DNA of 64,000 bases from Anaerofilum faecale (GTDB taxonomy: Bacteria > Bacillota > Clostridia > Oscillospirales > Ruminococcaceae). Under the pieces are notes generated by a model. It saw only the letters and a program-made list of their open reading frames with translations. It was not told the DNA's origin and searched no databases. Below, piece by piece: positions 46,497-56,188 of the stretch; the first letter of the stretch is position 1; each line of letters starts with the position of its first letter. Made by a program: the position numbers and the translations under genes. The stretch spans positions 62,001 through 126,000 of the forward strand of contig DXFV01000008.1 in assembly GCA_019114265.1 (NCBI GenBank), written 5' to 3'.

Positions 46497-47606
46497 ATGC
46501 AACATACAGTGACGGCAATTATTGTGGCGGCAGGCAGCTCCACACGAATGGGGTTCGACAAGCTGCTCTATCCATTGGACGGGCAGCCGGTGCTGGCCCG
46601 CACCATCCACGCGCTCGACACCCATCCCATGATCGACCAGGTGGTGGTGGTGGCCTCGGCGGGGAACATCGAAGAGGTCCGCGGATTTGCCGGCGCCTGC
46701 ACCAAGCCGGCTGTGGTGGTGCAGGGCGGAACCACCCGCGCCGCTTCGGTGCGGGCAGGGCTGGAACGGGCGGCCGGGGAGTTCGTGGCCATTCACGACG
46801 GCGCCCGCCCGTTCGTGTCCGGGCAGCTCATCGAGCGCACGCTGCGCGCCGCCTTTGAAACGGGGGCCGCCGCTCCGGCCGTGCCGGTCAAGGACACCGT
46901 CAAACGGGCGCAGGGAGGCTATGTGGTGGAGACGCCGCCGCGCAGCAGCCTGTACGCCGTGCAGACGCCGCAGGTGTTTGAAACAGCGTCCTATCGCCGC
47001 ATTCTGGAACAGACCGGCGACGATACCGTCACCGACGACTGCCAGCTGTTCGAGCGGGCCGGGCTGCCGGTCCGCCTGGTGGAGGGCGAATACGGGAATT
47101 ACAAGATCACCACACCGGAGGATCTGAAGGAGGAACCTATGCGTATCGGACATGGATATGACGTGCACCGGCTGGTGGAAGGCCGCAAGCTGATTCTGGG
47201 CGGGGTGGAGATCCCGCACGAAACGGGCCTGCTGGGCCATTCCGACGCCGACGTGCTCACCCACGCCGTGATGGACGCGCTGCTGGGGGCGGCCGCGCTG
47301 GGCGACATCGGCCAGCACTTCCCCGACAGCGACCCCGCCTACAAGGGCGCCGACAGCCTGCAGCTGGCGCGCCATGTGGCGGCCCTGCTGCAAACACGCG
47401 GTCTGCGCATCGGCAACATCGACGCAACGATCCTCTGCCAGGCTCCCAAGCTGGCGCCGCACATCCCGGCCATGCGCCGCAACCTGGCCGCCGCGCTGGG
47501 CATTGCGGTGGAGAGCGTGTCGGTGAAGGCCACCACCGAGGAGAAGCTGGGCTTCACGGGCGAGAAGCTGGGCATCGCGGCGCACGCGGTGGCACTGCTT
47601 CGCTGA
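46497..47606 (+). CDS. ispDF: Bifunctional IspD-IspF (MEP isoprenoid pathway)
   Basis: A 369-residue fusion of two enzymes of the methylerythritol phosphate pathway. IspD (1 to about 214) starts TAIIVAAGSSTRMGFDKLLYPLDGQPVLARTI, the CTP-binding nucleotidyltransferase signature, with HDGARPFV and TDDCQLFE. IspF (215-369) starts MRIGHGYDVHRLVEG with zinc ligands D and H, HSDADVLTHAVMDALLGAAALGDIG and TTEEKLGFTGEKLG. IspD makes CDP-methylerythritol and IspF the cyclodiphosphate; IspE between them is separate. A strong AAGGAGG lies 6 nt before the ATG of residue 215 (47139), so a free IspF may also be made. The start at 46497 follows GGAAAGG. Confidence 0.94.
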   Translation: MQHTVTAIIVAAGSSTRMGFDKLLYPLDGQPVLARTIHALDTHPMIDQVVVVASAGNIEEVRGFAGACTKPAVVVQGGTTRAASVRAGLERAAGEFVAIHDGARPFVSGQLIERTLRAAFETGAAAPAVPVKDTVKRAQGGYVVETPPRSSLYAVQTPQVFETASYRRILEQTGDDTVTDDCQLFERAGLPVRLVEGEYGNYKITTPEDLKEEPMRIGHGYDVHRLVEGRKLILGGVEIPHETGLLGHSDADVLTHAVMDALLGAAALGDIGQHFPDSDPAYKGADSLQLARHVAALLQTRGLRIGNIDATILCQAPKLAPHIPAMRRNLAAALGIAVESVSVKATTEEKLGFTGEKLGIAAHAVALLR

Positions 47607-47620
47607 ATCGAAAAAATGGT

Positions 47621-47648
47621 TTGTTTTCGGAGCGGTTTGTGGTATAAT
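47621..47648 (+). promoter_or_regulatory. Sigma-A promoter of cdaA-cdaR
   Basis: TTGTTT (47621-47626), 16-nt spacer, consensus TATAAT (47643-47648), about 68 nt before the cdaA start. Confidence 0.65.
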
Positions 47649-47715
47649 TTTCTGTGATACCAATGCCGCCATGCGCTGCGCAGCGGCCAACCGGACAAGC
47701 AAGGAGGCTGTACAT

Positions 47716-48621
47716 TTGACAGAGTTTATACAGGGCATTCAGGACTACTGGCAGCAGTTGTTCCGAAATGTTTTTCAGCCCAGCACCATCATCACTGACC
47801 TGCTGGACATTCTCATCGTTGCCTTTGTGGTCTACGAGCTGATCCTGCTGGTCCGGCAGACCCGGGCGGCACAGCTGGCCAAGGGCATCATCATCCTGCT
47901 GCTGTTCAACTGGGTGGCGAACACGGTGGGCCTGCGCACAGTGGCCTACGCGCTGAACAACCTGATGCAGGCCAGCCTGATCCTGCTGATTGTGGTGTTC
48001 CAGCCGGAGCTTCGCCGTGCGCTGGAGCAGATGGGGCGCACCAATATTTTTGCCGTGCAGCTGTTCAAAAACCAGGCGGTTTCCTACGATCTGCGGGAGA
48101 AATGGCGCAATGCCGTGGTGGCCATCTGCGACGCGGCCGAGCGCCTCAGCGACAGCCGCACCGGCGCGCTGATCGTCATCGAACGGAAAACGAACCTGGG
48201 CGAGATCATCAAGACCGGCACCGCGATGAACGGCGACATCAACCCCGAGGTGCTGGGCACCATCTTCTATGAAGGCACCCCGCTGCACGACGGCGCGGTG
48301 GTGGTGCGCGACGGCAAGATCAAAGCGGCAGGCTGTTTTCTGCCCCTTTCCAACAACCTTGAGATCGGCAAGGATATGGGCACCCGCCACCGCGCGGCGC
48401 TCGGCATGAGCGAAAATTCCGACGCCGTGGTGGTGGTGGTCAGCGAGGAGACCGGCATCATCTCGGTGGCCAAAAACGGCGTGCTCATCCGCCGGCTGGA
48501 CCGCCAGAACCTGTTCCGCCTGCTGGAAGGCGACGTGGTCCCGGCCGAGCCGGAGCAGGAAAAGAAGAAATCCCTGTTCAGGAGAAAGAAAGATGAAAAC
48601 AAATCTGCAAAAACTGTTTGA
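47716..48621 (+). CDS. cdaA: Diadenylate cyclase CdaA (c-di-AMP synthase)
   Basis: A 301-residue membrane enzyme that makes the second messenger c-di-AMP from two ATP. Three N-terminal transmembrane helices (about 20-95) are followed by the DAC domain with PLHDGAVVV (DGA motif) and GTRHRAALGMSE (RHR motif). The C-terminus is a basic tail. The start is TTG at 47716: AAGGAGG lies 8 nt upstream and the product begins MTEFIQGIQDYWQQ as in relatives; no ATG fits. It overlaps cdaR by 29 nt, so the regulator is translationally coupled. Confidence 0.94.
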   Translation: MTEFIQGIQDYWQQLFRNVFQPSTIITDLLDILIVAFVVYELILLVRQTRAAQLAKGIIILLLFNWVANTVGLRTVAYALNNLMQASLILLIVVFQPELRRALEQMGRTNIFAVQLFKNQAVSYDLREKWRNAVVAICDAAERLSDSRTGALIVIERKTNLGEIIKTGTAMNGDINPEVLGTIFYEGTPLHDGAVVVRDGKIKAAGCFLPLSNNLEIGKDMGTRHRAALGMSENSDAVVVVVSEETGIISVAKNGVLIRRLDRQNLFRLLEGDVVPAEPEQEKKKSLFRRKKDENKSAKTV

Positions 48622-49867
48622 GAGCCGTCTGTTCACCATGATCCTTTCGCTGGTGATCGCCGTGGTGGCCTGGCTGATCGTGGTCACCACCATCAGCACC
48701 GAGACAGACGGCGTCATCCGCGATGTGCCGGTGAATTACGACTACAACTCCTCCGCCTACACCACGCTGGGCCTCGACATCGTGTCGCAGCCGGGCGATA
48801 CGGTGGACATCCGCGTCTATGGGCAGCGAAGGACGATCAATAATATGGAGAAGGAGGACATTCTCGTCTATCCCAACTACAGCCTGATCAACGGCCCCGG
48901 CGAATACGACCTGCCGCTGCTTGTGCGGCCGGTGGACGGCAGCTGGGACAGCCAGCAGGTGAGCATCCTGAACGAAAAGGATCTGCCCACCGTCCATGTG
49001 GTGTTCGACACGGTGGTCACCAAGACCTTCGCGGTCACGGCAGACACCTCCAATGTGCAGATCGCAGAGGGCTATATCTTCGACAGGGCGCTCTGCACGC
49101 CCACCGAAGTCACCCTGCGCGGCCCGGCCGGCGAGATCGACAAGGTCGATAAGGTGATGGCGCCGCTGTATCTGGAAGGCGAGTGGGACCGCTCGGTCAA
49201 CCAGACCGCCACGCTGGTCGCGGTGGACGAAAACGGCGAGGAACTGGATCTGAAATACGTGACCTTCTCCTCCGAGGTGGCCGAAGTGACCCTCTCCGTC
49301 CTCCAGCGAAAGGAGCTGCCGCTGAAGGTGGAGTTCACGAATGTCCCGTCCGGCTATGACGTGAGCCAGCTGGAAGAACGCATGAGCCTGTCGGTGGATT
49401 CGATGTGGGTGGCGGGCGATTCCCGCCGCCTGGAGTCGCTCAGCGAGCTGACGGTGGGCTACTTCGACGTCACCACCTTCGCGCTGGGCAGGGACTACAC
49501 CATTCCCATCCAGATGCCGGACGGCATCCGCGCACAGGAAAACGTCAACAGCATCACCCTCAGCTTTGACAATGCGGGCCTCAGTGAAAAAACCGTCACC
49601 GTGAGCGATATCCGCACCGCGAACGTGCCCGATAACTACACCATCCGGGTGAACACCCGGCGCATCAGCAACGTCACCCTGATCGGCCCCGAGGAGGATC
49701 TGGCGGGCCTGACGTCGGCCTCGGTCATCGCGCAGGTCAACGCGGAGGACTTCCAGGTGGCCAACGGCGAGGTGACGGTGCCGGTGCGCATTCAGGTGCC
49801 GGGTGCGCCCAACGTCCTGGCGGTGGGAAGCTACACCGCCGATTGCGAGATCAGTACCAAAAACTAA
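48593..49867 (+). CDS. cdaR: CdaA regulatory protein CdaR (YbbR domains)
   Basis: A 424-residue protein with a single N-terminal membrane helix (about 13-33) and an extracytoplasmic chain of about four YbbR repeats, e.g. VPVNYDYNSSAYTTLGLDIVSQPGDTVDIRVYG and ALCTPTEVTLRGPAGEIDKVDKV. CdaR binds and modulates CdaA at the membrane. The usual third gene, glmM, does not follow here; a FAD-dependent oxidoreductase does. AGGAGAAAG lies upstream inside cdaA. Confidence 0.92.
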   Translation: MKTNLQKLFESRLFTMILSLVIAVVAWLIVVTTISTETDGVIRDVPVNYDYNSSAYTTLGLDIVSQPGDTVDIRVYGQRRTINNMEKEDILVYPNYSLINGPGEYDLPLLVRPVDGSWDSQQVSILNEKDLPTVHVVFDTVVTKTFAVTADTSNVQIAEGYIFDRALCTPTEVTLRGPAGEIDKVDKVMAPLYLEGEWDRSVNQTATLVAVDENGEELDLKYVTFSSEVAEVTLSVLQRKELPLKVEFTNVPSGYDVSQLEERMSLSVDSMWVAGDSRRLESLSELTVGYFDVTTFALGRDYTIPIQMPDGIRAQENVNSITLSFDNAGLSEKTVTVSDIRTANVPDNYTIRVNTRRISNVTLIGPEEDLAGLTSASVIAQVNAEDFQVANGEVTVPVRIQVPGAPNVLAVGSYTADCEISTKN

Positions 49868-49878
49868 GAGGTGAACGG

Positions 49879-51471
49879 ATGCTTTTTGTTCGCAATATCC
49901 GCATGCCGCTGTCCGCTTCCGCAGAGGAGGCGGCGCAGCGCGCCATCCGGATGGCAGGTGTGCCGGCCCGGCTTGTGGCCGGCACACAGACAGCCAAGAT
50001 CTCGGTGGACGCCCGGCGCGGCACGCCCACGCTGGTGTACACCATAGCCATCAGATTGCTCGACGAGGGTGCCGAGCCTGCGTTTGCGGGCTCTGCGCCC
50101 TGCGTTTTCTTCCAAACGAATCCGCCGCTGAAGCTCACGCCCGGCACGCAGCCGCTGGAAACGAGGCCGGTGGTGGTGGGCCTGGGCCCGGCCGGACTGT
50201 TCTGCGGCCTTCTGTTGGCCAAACAGGGATTTCGGCCGCTGATTTTGGAGCGCGGCCCGCAGATGGAGCAGCGTATGCAGGCCATCCACGCCTTCAACGA
50301 GGGCGGCCCGCTCGACCCCAACGCCAACATCCAGTTCGGCGAGGGCGGCGCCGGCACCTTCTCGGACGGCAAACTCACCACCCGCATCGGCGACGCCCTG
50401 TGCGGCGAGGTGACCCGCCTTCTGCTGGAGCACGGCGCGCCGGAGGACATTGCCTGGCGGCAGAAGCCGCACATCGGCACCGACCGTCTGCAGGCGGTGA
50501 TCCGTTCGCTGCGCGAGGAGATCGTGCGGCTGGGCGGAGAGGTGCTGTTCAACACCCGGCTCACCGGGTTGGAAACCAAAAACGGACGCCTCTCGGCCGT
50601 ACAAACAACGGCAGGCGCCATCCCGGCGCAGGTCGCGGTGCTGGCGGTGGGCCATTCCGCCCGCGATACCTTCGAGATGCTGCGCGAACAGGGCCTGCCG
50701 CTGGAATGCAAGCCGTTCTCGGTGGGGTTCCGCGCCGAACACCTGCAATCCGACATCGAGCTCGGCCTGTATCATGGGGCGGCCGGCCATCCGGCGCTGC
50801 CGCGCGGGGAATACCAGCTCAGCCACCATGTGGGCGACCGGTGCGTGTATACCTTCTGTATGTGCCCCGGCGGGCAGGTGGTGGCGGCGGCAAGCGAAGA
50901 GGGAGGCGTTGTCACCAACGGCATGAGCTACCACGCGCGCGACGGCAAAAACGCCAACGCGGCGGTGGTGATCAGTGTGGACGGCCGCGATTTCGGCGGC
51001 GACCCCATGCGTGCGATCGCCTTCCAGCGCGAGCTGGAGCGCGCGGCGTTCCGCGCGGGCGGCGGCGATTATACCGCTCCGGCCGAAACGCTGGGCAGCT
51101 TTCTGCAGGGACAGGGAAAGCTGGAGCTGGGCCGGGTGCAGCCCACCTATTCCCGCGGCGTGGCCGCGGCCGATTTGGGCAGTCTGCTGCCGGACGAGCT
51201 GGCGAATGGCCTGCGCACCGGCCTTACGGCCTTTGGGCGCAAGCTGCGCGGGTACGACGCGCCCGACACCCTGCTCACGGGTCTGGAAACCCGCACCTCC
51301 TCGCCGGTGCGCCTTGTGCGCGGCGAAGAGCTGGAGTGCCTGGCACTGCCCGGCCTCTATCCCTGCGGGGAGGGCGCGGGCTATGCCGGCGGCATCATGT
51401 CGGCGGCGGTGGACGGCCTGCGGGTGGCGCGTGCCATCGTCCAGCGCTTTGCCCCTGTAAACGAACTGTAA
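49879..51471 (+). CDS. FAD-dependent oxidoreductase (COG2509 type)
   Basis: A 530-residue flavoprotein of the uncharacterised 'FAD-dependent dehydrogenase' family. A small N-terminal ferredoxin-like domain (1-95) precedes the FAD-binding Rossmann loop VVVGLGPAGLFCGLLLAKQG. NANIQFGEGGAGTFSDGKLTTR is its hallmark. A second conserved block, CKPFSVGFRAEHLQ, and the C-terminal LYPCGEGAGYAGGIMSAAVDGLR bind the flavin again. Physiological substrate unknown. It starts 11 nt after cdaR with AGAGGTG upstream and stands 13 nt before recJ, so it is part of a long operon. Confidence 0.85.
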   Translation: MLFVRNIRMPLSASAEEAAQRAIRMAGVPARLVAGTQTAKISVDARRGTPTLVYTIAIRLLDEGAEPAFAGSAPCVFFQTNPPLKLTPGTQPLETRPVVVGLGPAGLFCGLLLAKQGFRPLILERGPQMEQRMQAIHAFNEGGPLDPNANIQFGEGGAGTFSDGKLTTRIGDALCGEVTRLLLEHGAPEDIAWRQKPHIGTDRLQAVIRSLREEIVRLGGEVLFNTRLTGLETKNGRLSAVQTTAGAIPAQVAVLAVGHSARDTFEMLREQGLPLECKPFSVGFRAEHLQSDIELGLYHGAAGHPALPRGEYQLSHHVGDRCVYTFCMCPGGQVVAAASEEGGVVTNGMSYHARDGKNANAAVVISVDGRDFGGDPMRAIAFQRELERAAFRAGGGDYTAPAETLGSFLQGQGKLELGRVQPTYSRGVAAADLGSLLPDELANGLRTGLTAFGRKLRGYDAPDTLLTGLETRTSSPVRLVRGEELECLALPGLYPCGEGAGYAGGIMSAAVDGLRVARAIVQRFAPVNEL

Positions 51472-51484
51472 AGGAGAACACTTC

Positions 51485-53509
51485 ATGCGCTATCGTTCCT
51501 GGAAGATCAAACGGCCGGAGGAGGCCAAAGCAAAACAGCTCTGCGCCGCGCTGGGCCTGCCGCTGCTTGCGTCGCGCGTGCTCACAGCCCGCGGCATCGA
51601 CACGCCCGAGGCTGCCGGCGCCCTGCTGGACGGCACCGCTTTCAGCGACCCGTTTTTGCTGAAAGATATGGACAGGGCGGTGCAGCGCATCCATGCCGCC
51701 ATCGACGGGGACGAAAAGATCGTGGTGTTCGGAGATTACGATGTGGACGGCGTCACCTCCACGGCGCTGCTGTTCAGCCACCTCAGCAGCATGGGCGCGA
51801 ATGTCCGCTGCATGCTGCCCAGCCGGGATGGGGACGGCTACGGCCTGTCCCGCGGCGCGGTGGAAAAGCTGGCGCGCAACGGCTACAAGCTGGTGATCAC
51901 GGTGGACAACGGCGTGTCGGCGTCGGAGGAGATCGCCTTCGCGGTGGAGCAGGGCATCGACGTCATCGTCACCGACCACCATCTGCCGCCGGAAACGCTG
52001 CCGCCTGCGCTGGCGGTGGTGGATCCGGCGCGTTCGGACGACGAGAGCCCCTTCAAATTCCTGTCCGGCGTGGGCGTGGCCTTCAAGCTGGCCTGTGCGC
52101 TGGAAAATTGCCCGCCCGAGGAAATGCTGGATTTCTACGCCGACCTTGTGGCGGTGGGGACCGTGGCCGACGTGGTGCCGCTGGTGGGGGAAAACCGCTC
52201 CGCGGTGCGGTACGGCCTGCAGCTGATGAACCAGCAGGCACGTCCCGGCCTGGACGCGCTGATCCGCGCCGCCGGGCTGGACAAAAAGCCGCTGGCGGCG
52301 GAGAACATCGCGTTTGGCATCGCCCCTCGCCTGAACGCCGCCGGGCGCATGGAGGACGCCACCCAGGCGCTGCGCCTGCTGCTGACCGAAGGGGAGGACC
52401 AGGCGGAACAGCTCGCCGCGCATCTGTGCGACGCCAACACCGCCCGGCAGCAGGCCGAGCAGACCATCATGGAGGAGGTGCGCGCCCAGCTGGAGCGGGA
52501 CCCCGCCCTGCTGGCCGACCGGGTGCTGGTGCTGTGGGGACAGGACTACCACCAGGGCGTGATCGGCATCGCCGCCAGCCGCCTGGTGGAAAAATACGGA
52601 CGCCCCGCCATCCTGATCAGCGTTGCGGAGGGCGAGGGAAAAGGCTCCGGCCGCAGCGTGAAGGGGTTCGATCTGCACGAAGCGCTGGCTGCCTGTGCCG
52701 ACTGCTTCGTCCGCTACGGCGGGCACGCGATGGCGGCCGGGCTGTCGATCCTGCCCGAGCGGATGGAGGAATTCCGCCGCCGCATCAACGAGTGGGCCGC
52801 CCAGCATCACCCGGTGATGCCGTGCCCTCCGCTGGAGGTGGACGCGCCGGTGCGTCTGGACCAGCTTTCGGTGGAGGATGTGCAGGCGCTGGACCTGCTG
52901 GAGCCGTTCGGCGCCGGCAATCCGTCGCCGCTCTTCCTGCTGGAACAGGCCACGGTGGACGGCGCATATCCTGTGGGCGACGGCCGGCATTGCCGTCTGC
53001 GCCTGCGGCAGGGGAACCGAGGCCTGTATGCGGTCTGGTTCGGCCAGAGCGTGCAGCAGCTTCCCTATCCGCCGGGAAGCCTGGTGGACGCGGTGGTGTC
53101 GCTGTCGGTGTACGAGGGCAAAAACGGGCCGCAGCTGTCCGGACGGATCAAGGAGATACGCCCGGCCGGCCTGAGCGAAGCGCATGTGCAGCAGGCGGCG
53201 CTGTTTGAGGGATACCGCGCCGGCAAAACGCTCACCGTGCAGGAAAAGGCGCTGCTGTGCCCGGCCCGTTCCGACACCGTGGCGGTATATCAGCAGATCC
53301 GCGCCGGCGGTGTGAATGCGCAGGATCTGCGGGGATTGTTTGCCCGTCTGGGGCAGATCGAGCCGGGCCGGATCCTGGCCAGCCTGGCGGCTTTGGAGGA
53401 GCTTTCGCTGGTGGGCACAAGCGAGGCCGACGGCACGCTGCGCCCGCTGCCCAGCAAGGAGAAAAAAGACCTGCACTCGGCACGGGTGCTGGCGGCATTG
53501 GAGGGATGA
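51485..53509 (+). CDS. recJ: Single-strand DNA exonuclease RecJ
   Basis: A 674-residue DHH-family nuclease that degrades single-stranded DNA 5' to 3' in recombination and repair. Active-site motifs: VVFGDYDVDGVTSTALL (motif I), a later DNGVSA, VTDHHLPPE (DHH motif III) and a DHHA1 domain with RYGGHAMAAGLSI. An OB domain follows, then a C-terminal region of about 150 residues. Length is in the normal range for Firmicute RecJ. AAAGGAGAAC lies before the ATG. Followed by relA 4 nt later. Confidence 0.94.
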   Translation: MRYRSWKIKRPEEAKAKQLCAALGLPLLASRVLTARGIDTPEAAGALLDGTAFSDPFLLKDMDRAVQRIHAAIDGDEKIVVFGDYDVDGVTSTALLFSHLSSMGANVRCMLPSRDGDGYGLSRGAVEKLARNGYKLVITVDNGVSASEEIAFAVEQGIDVIVTDHHLPPETLPPALAVVDPARSDDESPFKFLSGVGVAFKLACALENCPPEEMLDFYADLVAVGTVADVVPLVGENRSAVRYGLQLMNQQARPGLDALIRAAGLDKKPLAAENIAFGIAPRLNAAGRMEDATQALRLLLTEGEDQAEQLAAHLCDANTARQQAEQTIMEEVRAQLERDPALLADRVLVLWGQDYHQGVIGIAASRLVEKYGRPAILISVAEGEGKGSGRSVKGFDLHEALAACADCFVRYGGHAMAAGLSILPERMEEFRRRINEWAAQHHPVMPCPPLEVDAPVRLDQLSVEDVQALDLLEPFGAGNPSPLFLLEQATVDGAYPVGDGRHCRLRLRQGNRGLYAVWFGQSVQQLPYPPGSLVDAVVSLSVYEGKNGPQLSGRIKEIRPAGLSEAHVQQAALFEGYRAGKTLTVQEKALLCPARSDTVAVYQQIRAGGVNAQDLRGLFARLGQIEPGRILASLAALEELSLVGTSEADGTLRPLPSKEKKDLHSARVLAALEG

Positions 53510-53513
53510 GGGA

Positions 53514-55697
53514 ATGGAATCAAGAGGGGATAGAAGCACGACGATCATGGAATATCAGGGCCTTGTGGACGCCATTGGACAGTCCGGCCGGCCGTACAAT
53601 ATGGAGATGATCCGCCACGCATACGATGTGGCGGCCGCCGCGCACGGAGACGCCCGCCGCCGCAGTGGGGAACCGTATATTACGCATCCGCTCAGTGTGG
53701 CGGCGCTGCTGGTGGATATGGGCATGGACAGCGAGAGCGTGGCAGCGGCGCTGCTGCACGACGTGGTGGAGGACACCAGCATCCCGCTGTCCCGTCTGAA
53801 AAACGAGTTCGGAGAGGATGTGGCACACCTGGTGGACGGCGTCACAAAGCTCACCCGCATCAGCTTTTCCAGCGTGGAGGAGCAGCAGGCCGAGAACCTG
53901 CGCAAGATGCTGCTGGCCATGAGCCAGGACGTGCGCGTGATGCTGGTGAAGCTGTGCGACCGGCTGCACAACATGCGCACGGCCGACGGCTGGCCCCCGC
54001 AGAAACGCCGCGATAAATCGCTGGAAACGATGGAGGTATACGCCCCCATCGCCCACCGTCTGGGCATCAGCAACATCAAGGAAGAGCTGGAGGACCTCAG
54101 CCTGCGGTATCTGGACCCGATCGGGTATGAGGAGATCAGCAGCATGCTCGACCGCAACGGCAGCGCCAAGCAGTTCATCACCAACATCGCAAACAAAATC
54201 CGCGAGCGTCTGGCCGAAAACGGCATGAAGGACTGCACCATCAAAAAGCGCATCAAAAGTGTGTACGGCATCTACCGCAAGATGTTTGTGCACAACCGCA
54301 GCTTCGAGGAGATCTACGACGTCTATGCCGTGCGCATCATCCTGGACACGGTGGGCGAGTGCTACAACGCGCTGGGCGTGATCCACGATATGTACCATCC
54401 GCTGCCCAACCGCTTCAAGGATTATATCTCCACCCCCAAGCCCAACATGTACCAGTCGCTGCACACCACCGTGATCGGGCACGAGGGCATCCCCTTCGAG
54501 GTGCAGATCCGCACCTGGGAGATGGACCACATGGCCGAATATGGCGTGGCAGCGCACTGGAAATACAAGGCGGGCGTGCAGGGCGGCAGCAAGACCGCGC
54601 GCCTGGAAGAGCGTCTTGCCTGGGTGCGCCAGCTGCTGGAAAGCCAGCGTGACAGCGACGACGCGGGCGATCTGCTGCGCGACATGAAGAGCGACCTGCT
54701 GCCCGAGGAAGTGTTCGCCTTCACCCCGAAGGGCGACGTCATCAACCTTCCCGCCGGCGCCACCGCCATCGACTTTGCCTATGCGATCCACTCGGCGGTG
54801 GGCAACCGGATGATCGGCGCGAAGGTGAACGGCCGCATGGTGCCCATCGACCACAAGGTGGTCACCGGCGAGATCATCGAGATCATCACCGGCCCGGCCG
54901 ACAAGGGCCCCAGCCGCGACTGGCTGAACATCGTCACCACCGGCGAGGCCAAGAACAAGATCCGCAACTGGTTCAAAAAAGAACGCAAAGAAGAGAATAT
55001 TGCCGAGGGCAAGGCGGCGCTGGAAAAGGAGATGCGCCGCAATCTCATCACCATCCCCGAAGAGGACTACGAGGCCTTCATGAACGAGATCGTCCGCCGC
55101 CAGCGGATGAACAGCGTGGAGGAGATGTATGCCGCCATCGGCTACGGCGGCATCCAGCTGTCCCGCCTGATGCTGCGCATCAAGGACGAGTACAACCGGA
55201 TGATCAAGGAGAAGGACCCCACCGTCACCTTCCAGATCCCCGCCAAAAAGCAGAAGAACCCCGACGGTGTTATCGTGGAGGGCCTGGACAACTGCCTGGT
55301 CAAATTCGCAAAGTGCTGCAACCCGCTGCCCGGCGACCGCATCGTGGGCTTCATCACCCGCGGCTACGGCGTCTCCATCCATAAAAAGGACTGCATCAAC
55401 GTCCGCGACGACGGCAGCGATCCCCGCTGGGTGCGCGCGCACTGGGACGAGAGCGTGAAAGAGGAGTTCCAGTCCACGCTGGAGATCACCGCGATGGACC
55501 GCGACGGCCTGTTCACCGATGTCTCGGCCACGCTGGGCGAGATGCGCATCCCCATCCACGCCATCAACGCCCGCAAAACCAGCGACGGCCGCGCCACCGT
55601 CATCGCCACCATCAGCATCGCCAACACCGAGCACCTCAATTCGGTGATCCAGAAGCTGCGCAAGGTGCGGGATGTCATCAATGTAGAGCGCACCTGA
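53514..55697 (+). CDS. relA: (p)ppGpp synthetase/hydrolase RelA/SpoT (Rel)
   Basis: A 727-residue bifunctional Rel protein. The HD hydrolase domain (about 35-190) has HPLSVAALLVDMG, LLHDVVEDT and DRLHNMRT. The synthetase domain (about 240-350) has RFKDYISTPKPNMYQSLHTTVIG. The TGS domain includes VFAFTPKGDVINLPAGATAIDFAYAIH, then the helical and conserved-cysteine region VKFAKCCNPLPGD, and an ACT domain closes the protein. Both activities look intact. It makes the alarmone on starved ribosomes. I chose the ATG at 53514, with GAGGGATGAGGGA next to it; one at 53547 would drop 11 residues and lacks a near site. It starts 4 nt after recJ. Confidence 0.94.
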   Translation: MESRGDRSTTIMEYQGLVDAIGQSGRPYNMEMIRHAYDVAAAAHGDARRRSGEPYITHPLSVAALLVDMGMDSESVAAALLHDVVEDTSIPLSRLKNEFGEDVAHLVDGVTKLTRISFSSVEEQQAENLRKMLLAMSQDVRVMLVKLCDRLHNMRTADGWPPQKRRDKSLETMEVYAPIAHRLGISNIKEELEDLSLRYLDPIGYEEISSMLDRNGSAKQFITNIANKIRERLAENGMKDCTIKKRIKSVYGIYRKMFVHNRSFEEIYDVYAVRIILDTVGECYNALGVIHDMYHPLPNRFKDYISTPKPNMYQSLHTTVIGHEGIPFEVQIRTWEMDHMAEYGVAAHWKYKAGVQGGSKTARLEERLAWVRQLLESQRDSDDAGDLLRDMKSDLLPEEVFAFTPKGDVINLPAGATAIDFAYAIHSAVGNRMIGAKVNGRMVPIDHKVVTGEIIEIITGPADKGPSRDWLNIVTTGEAKNKIRNWFKKERKEENIAEGKAALEKEMRRNLITIPEEDYEAFMNEIVRRQRMNSVEEMYAAIGYGGIQLSRLMLRIKDEYNRMIKEKDPTVTFQIPAKKQKNPDGVIVEGLDNCLVKFAKCCNPLPGDRIVGFITRGYGVSIHKKDCINVRDDGSDPRWVRAHWDESVKEEFQSTLEITAMDRDGLFTDVSATLGEMRIPIHAINARKTSDGRATVIATISIANTEHLNSVIQKLRKVRDVINVERT

Positions 55698-55720
55698 TAC
55701 GCGAAAGGAGAAACCAACCT

Positions 55721-56188
55721 ATGAGAGCTGTGATTCAGCGTGTGGCCTCGGCCAGCGTTGTGGTGGACGGCGGCGCACCGCGCACCATCGGACGGGGGAT
55801 CGTGATCCTGCTGGGCGTGCGGGACACCGACACCCTCGCCATCGTGCCCAAGCTGGTGGAAAAATGTGCGGGCCTTCGCATTTTTGAGGATGAAGAGGGC
55901 AAACTGAACCGCAGTGCCCGCGAGCTGGGGCTCCAGGCGCTGGTGGTCAGCAACTTCACCCTGTACGGCGACACCCGCAAGGGCAAACGCCCCAGCTTCA
56001 TCGCCGCCGCAAAGCCGCCGCTGTCGGTGGACTGCTACAACGCCTTTGTGGAGCAGATGCGGCAGGCGGGTCTGGCCGGTGTGCAGACCGGCGAGTTCGG
56101 GGCCGATATGCAGGTAAGCCTGGTGAACGACGGCCCGGTCACCATCGTCATCGACACCGACGAATGGATAAAGGAGAGCAAAGCATGA
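55721..56188 (+). CDS. dtd: D-aminoacyl-tRNA deacylase
   Basis: A 155-residue proofreading enzyme that removes D-amino acids (and glycine from tRNA-Ala) from tRNAs. The starting MRAVIQRV..ASV is diagnostic, as are SNFTLYGDTRKGKRPSF (usually SQFTL) and the cross-subunit NDGPVTI (usually NGPVT, forming the Gly-cisPro motif). AAAGGAG precedes the start. It overlaps the next gene by ATGA. Confidence 0.94.
   Translation: MRAVIQRVASASVVVDGGAPRTIGRGIVILLGVRDTDTLAIVPKLVEKCAGLRIFEDEEGKLNRSARELGLQALVVSNFTLYGDTRKGKRPSFIAAAKPPLSVDCYNAFVEQMRQAGLAGVQTGEFGADMQVSLVNDGPVTIVIDTDEWIKESKA

Noticed and set aside
46497..47606. Possible missing stop or sequencing frameshift joining ispD and ispF
   Set aside because: Both halves are complete and stay in the same frame without any indel. 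Bifunctional IspDF proteins are known, so a true fusion is the simpler reading.
53547..53549. Alternative relA start at the second ATG
   Set aside because: The nearest purine-rich site is about 17 nt upstream, too far; the first ATG has a close GAGG site and only 4 nt to recJ.
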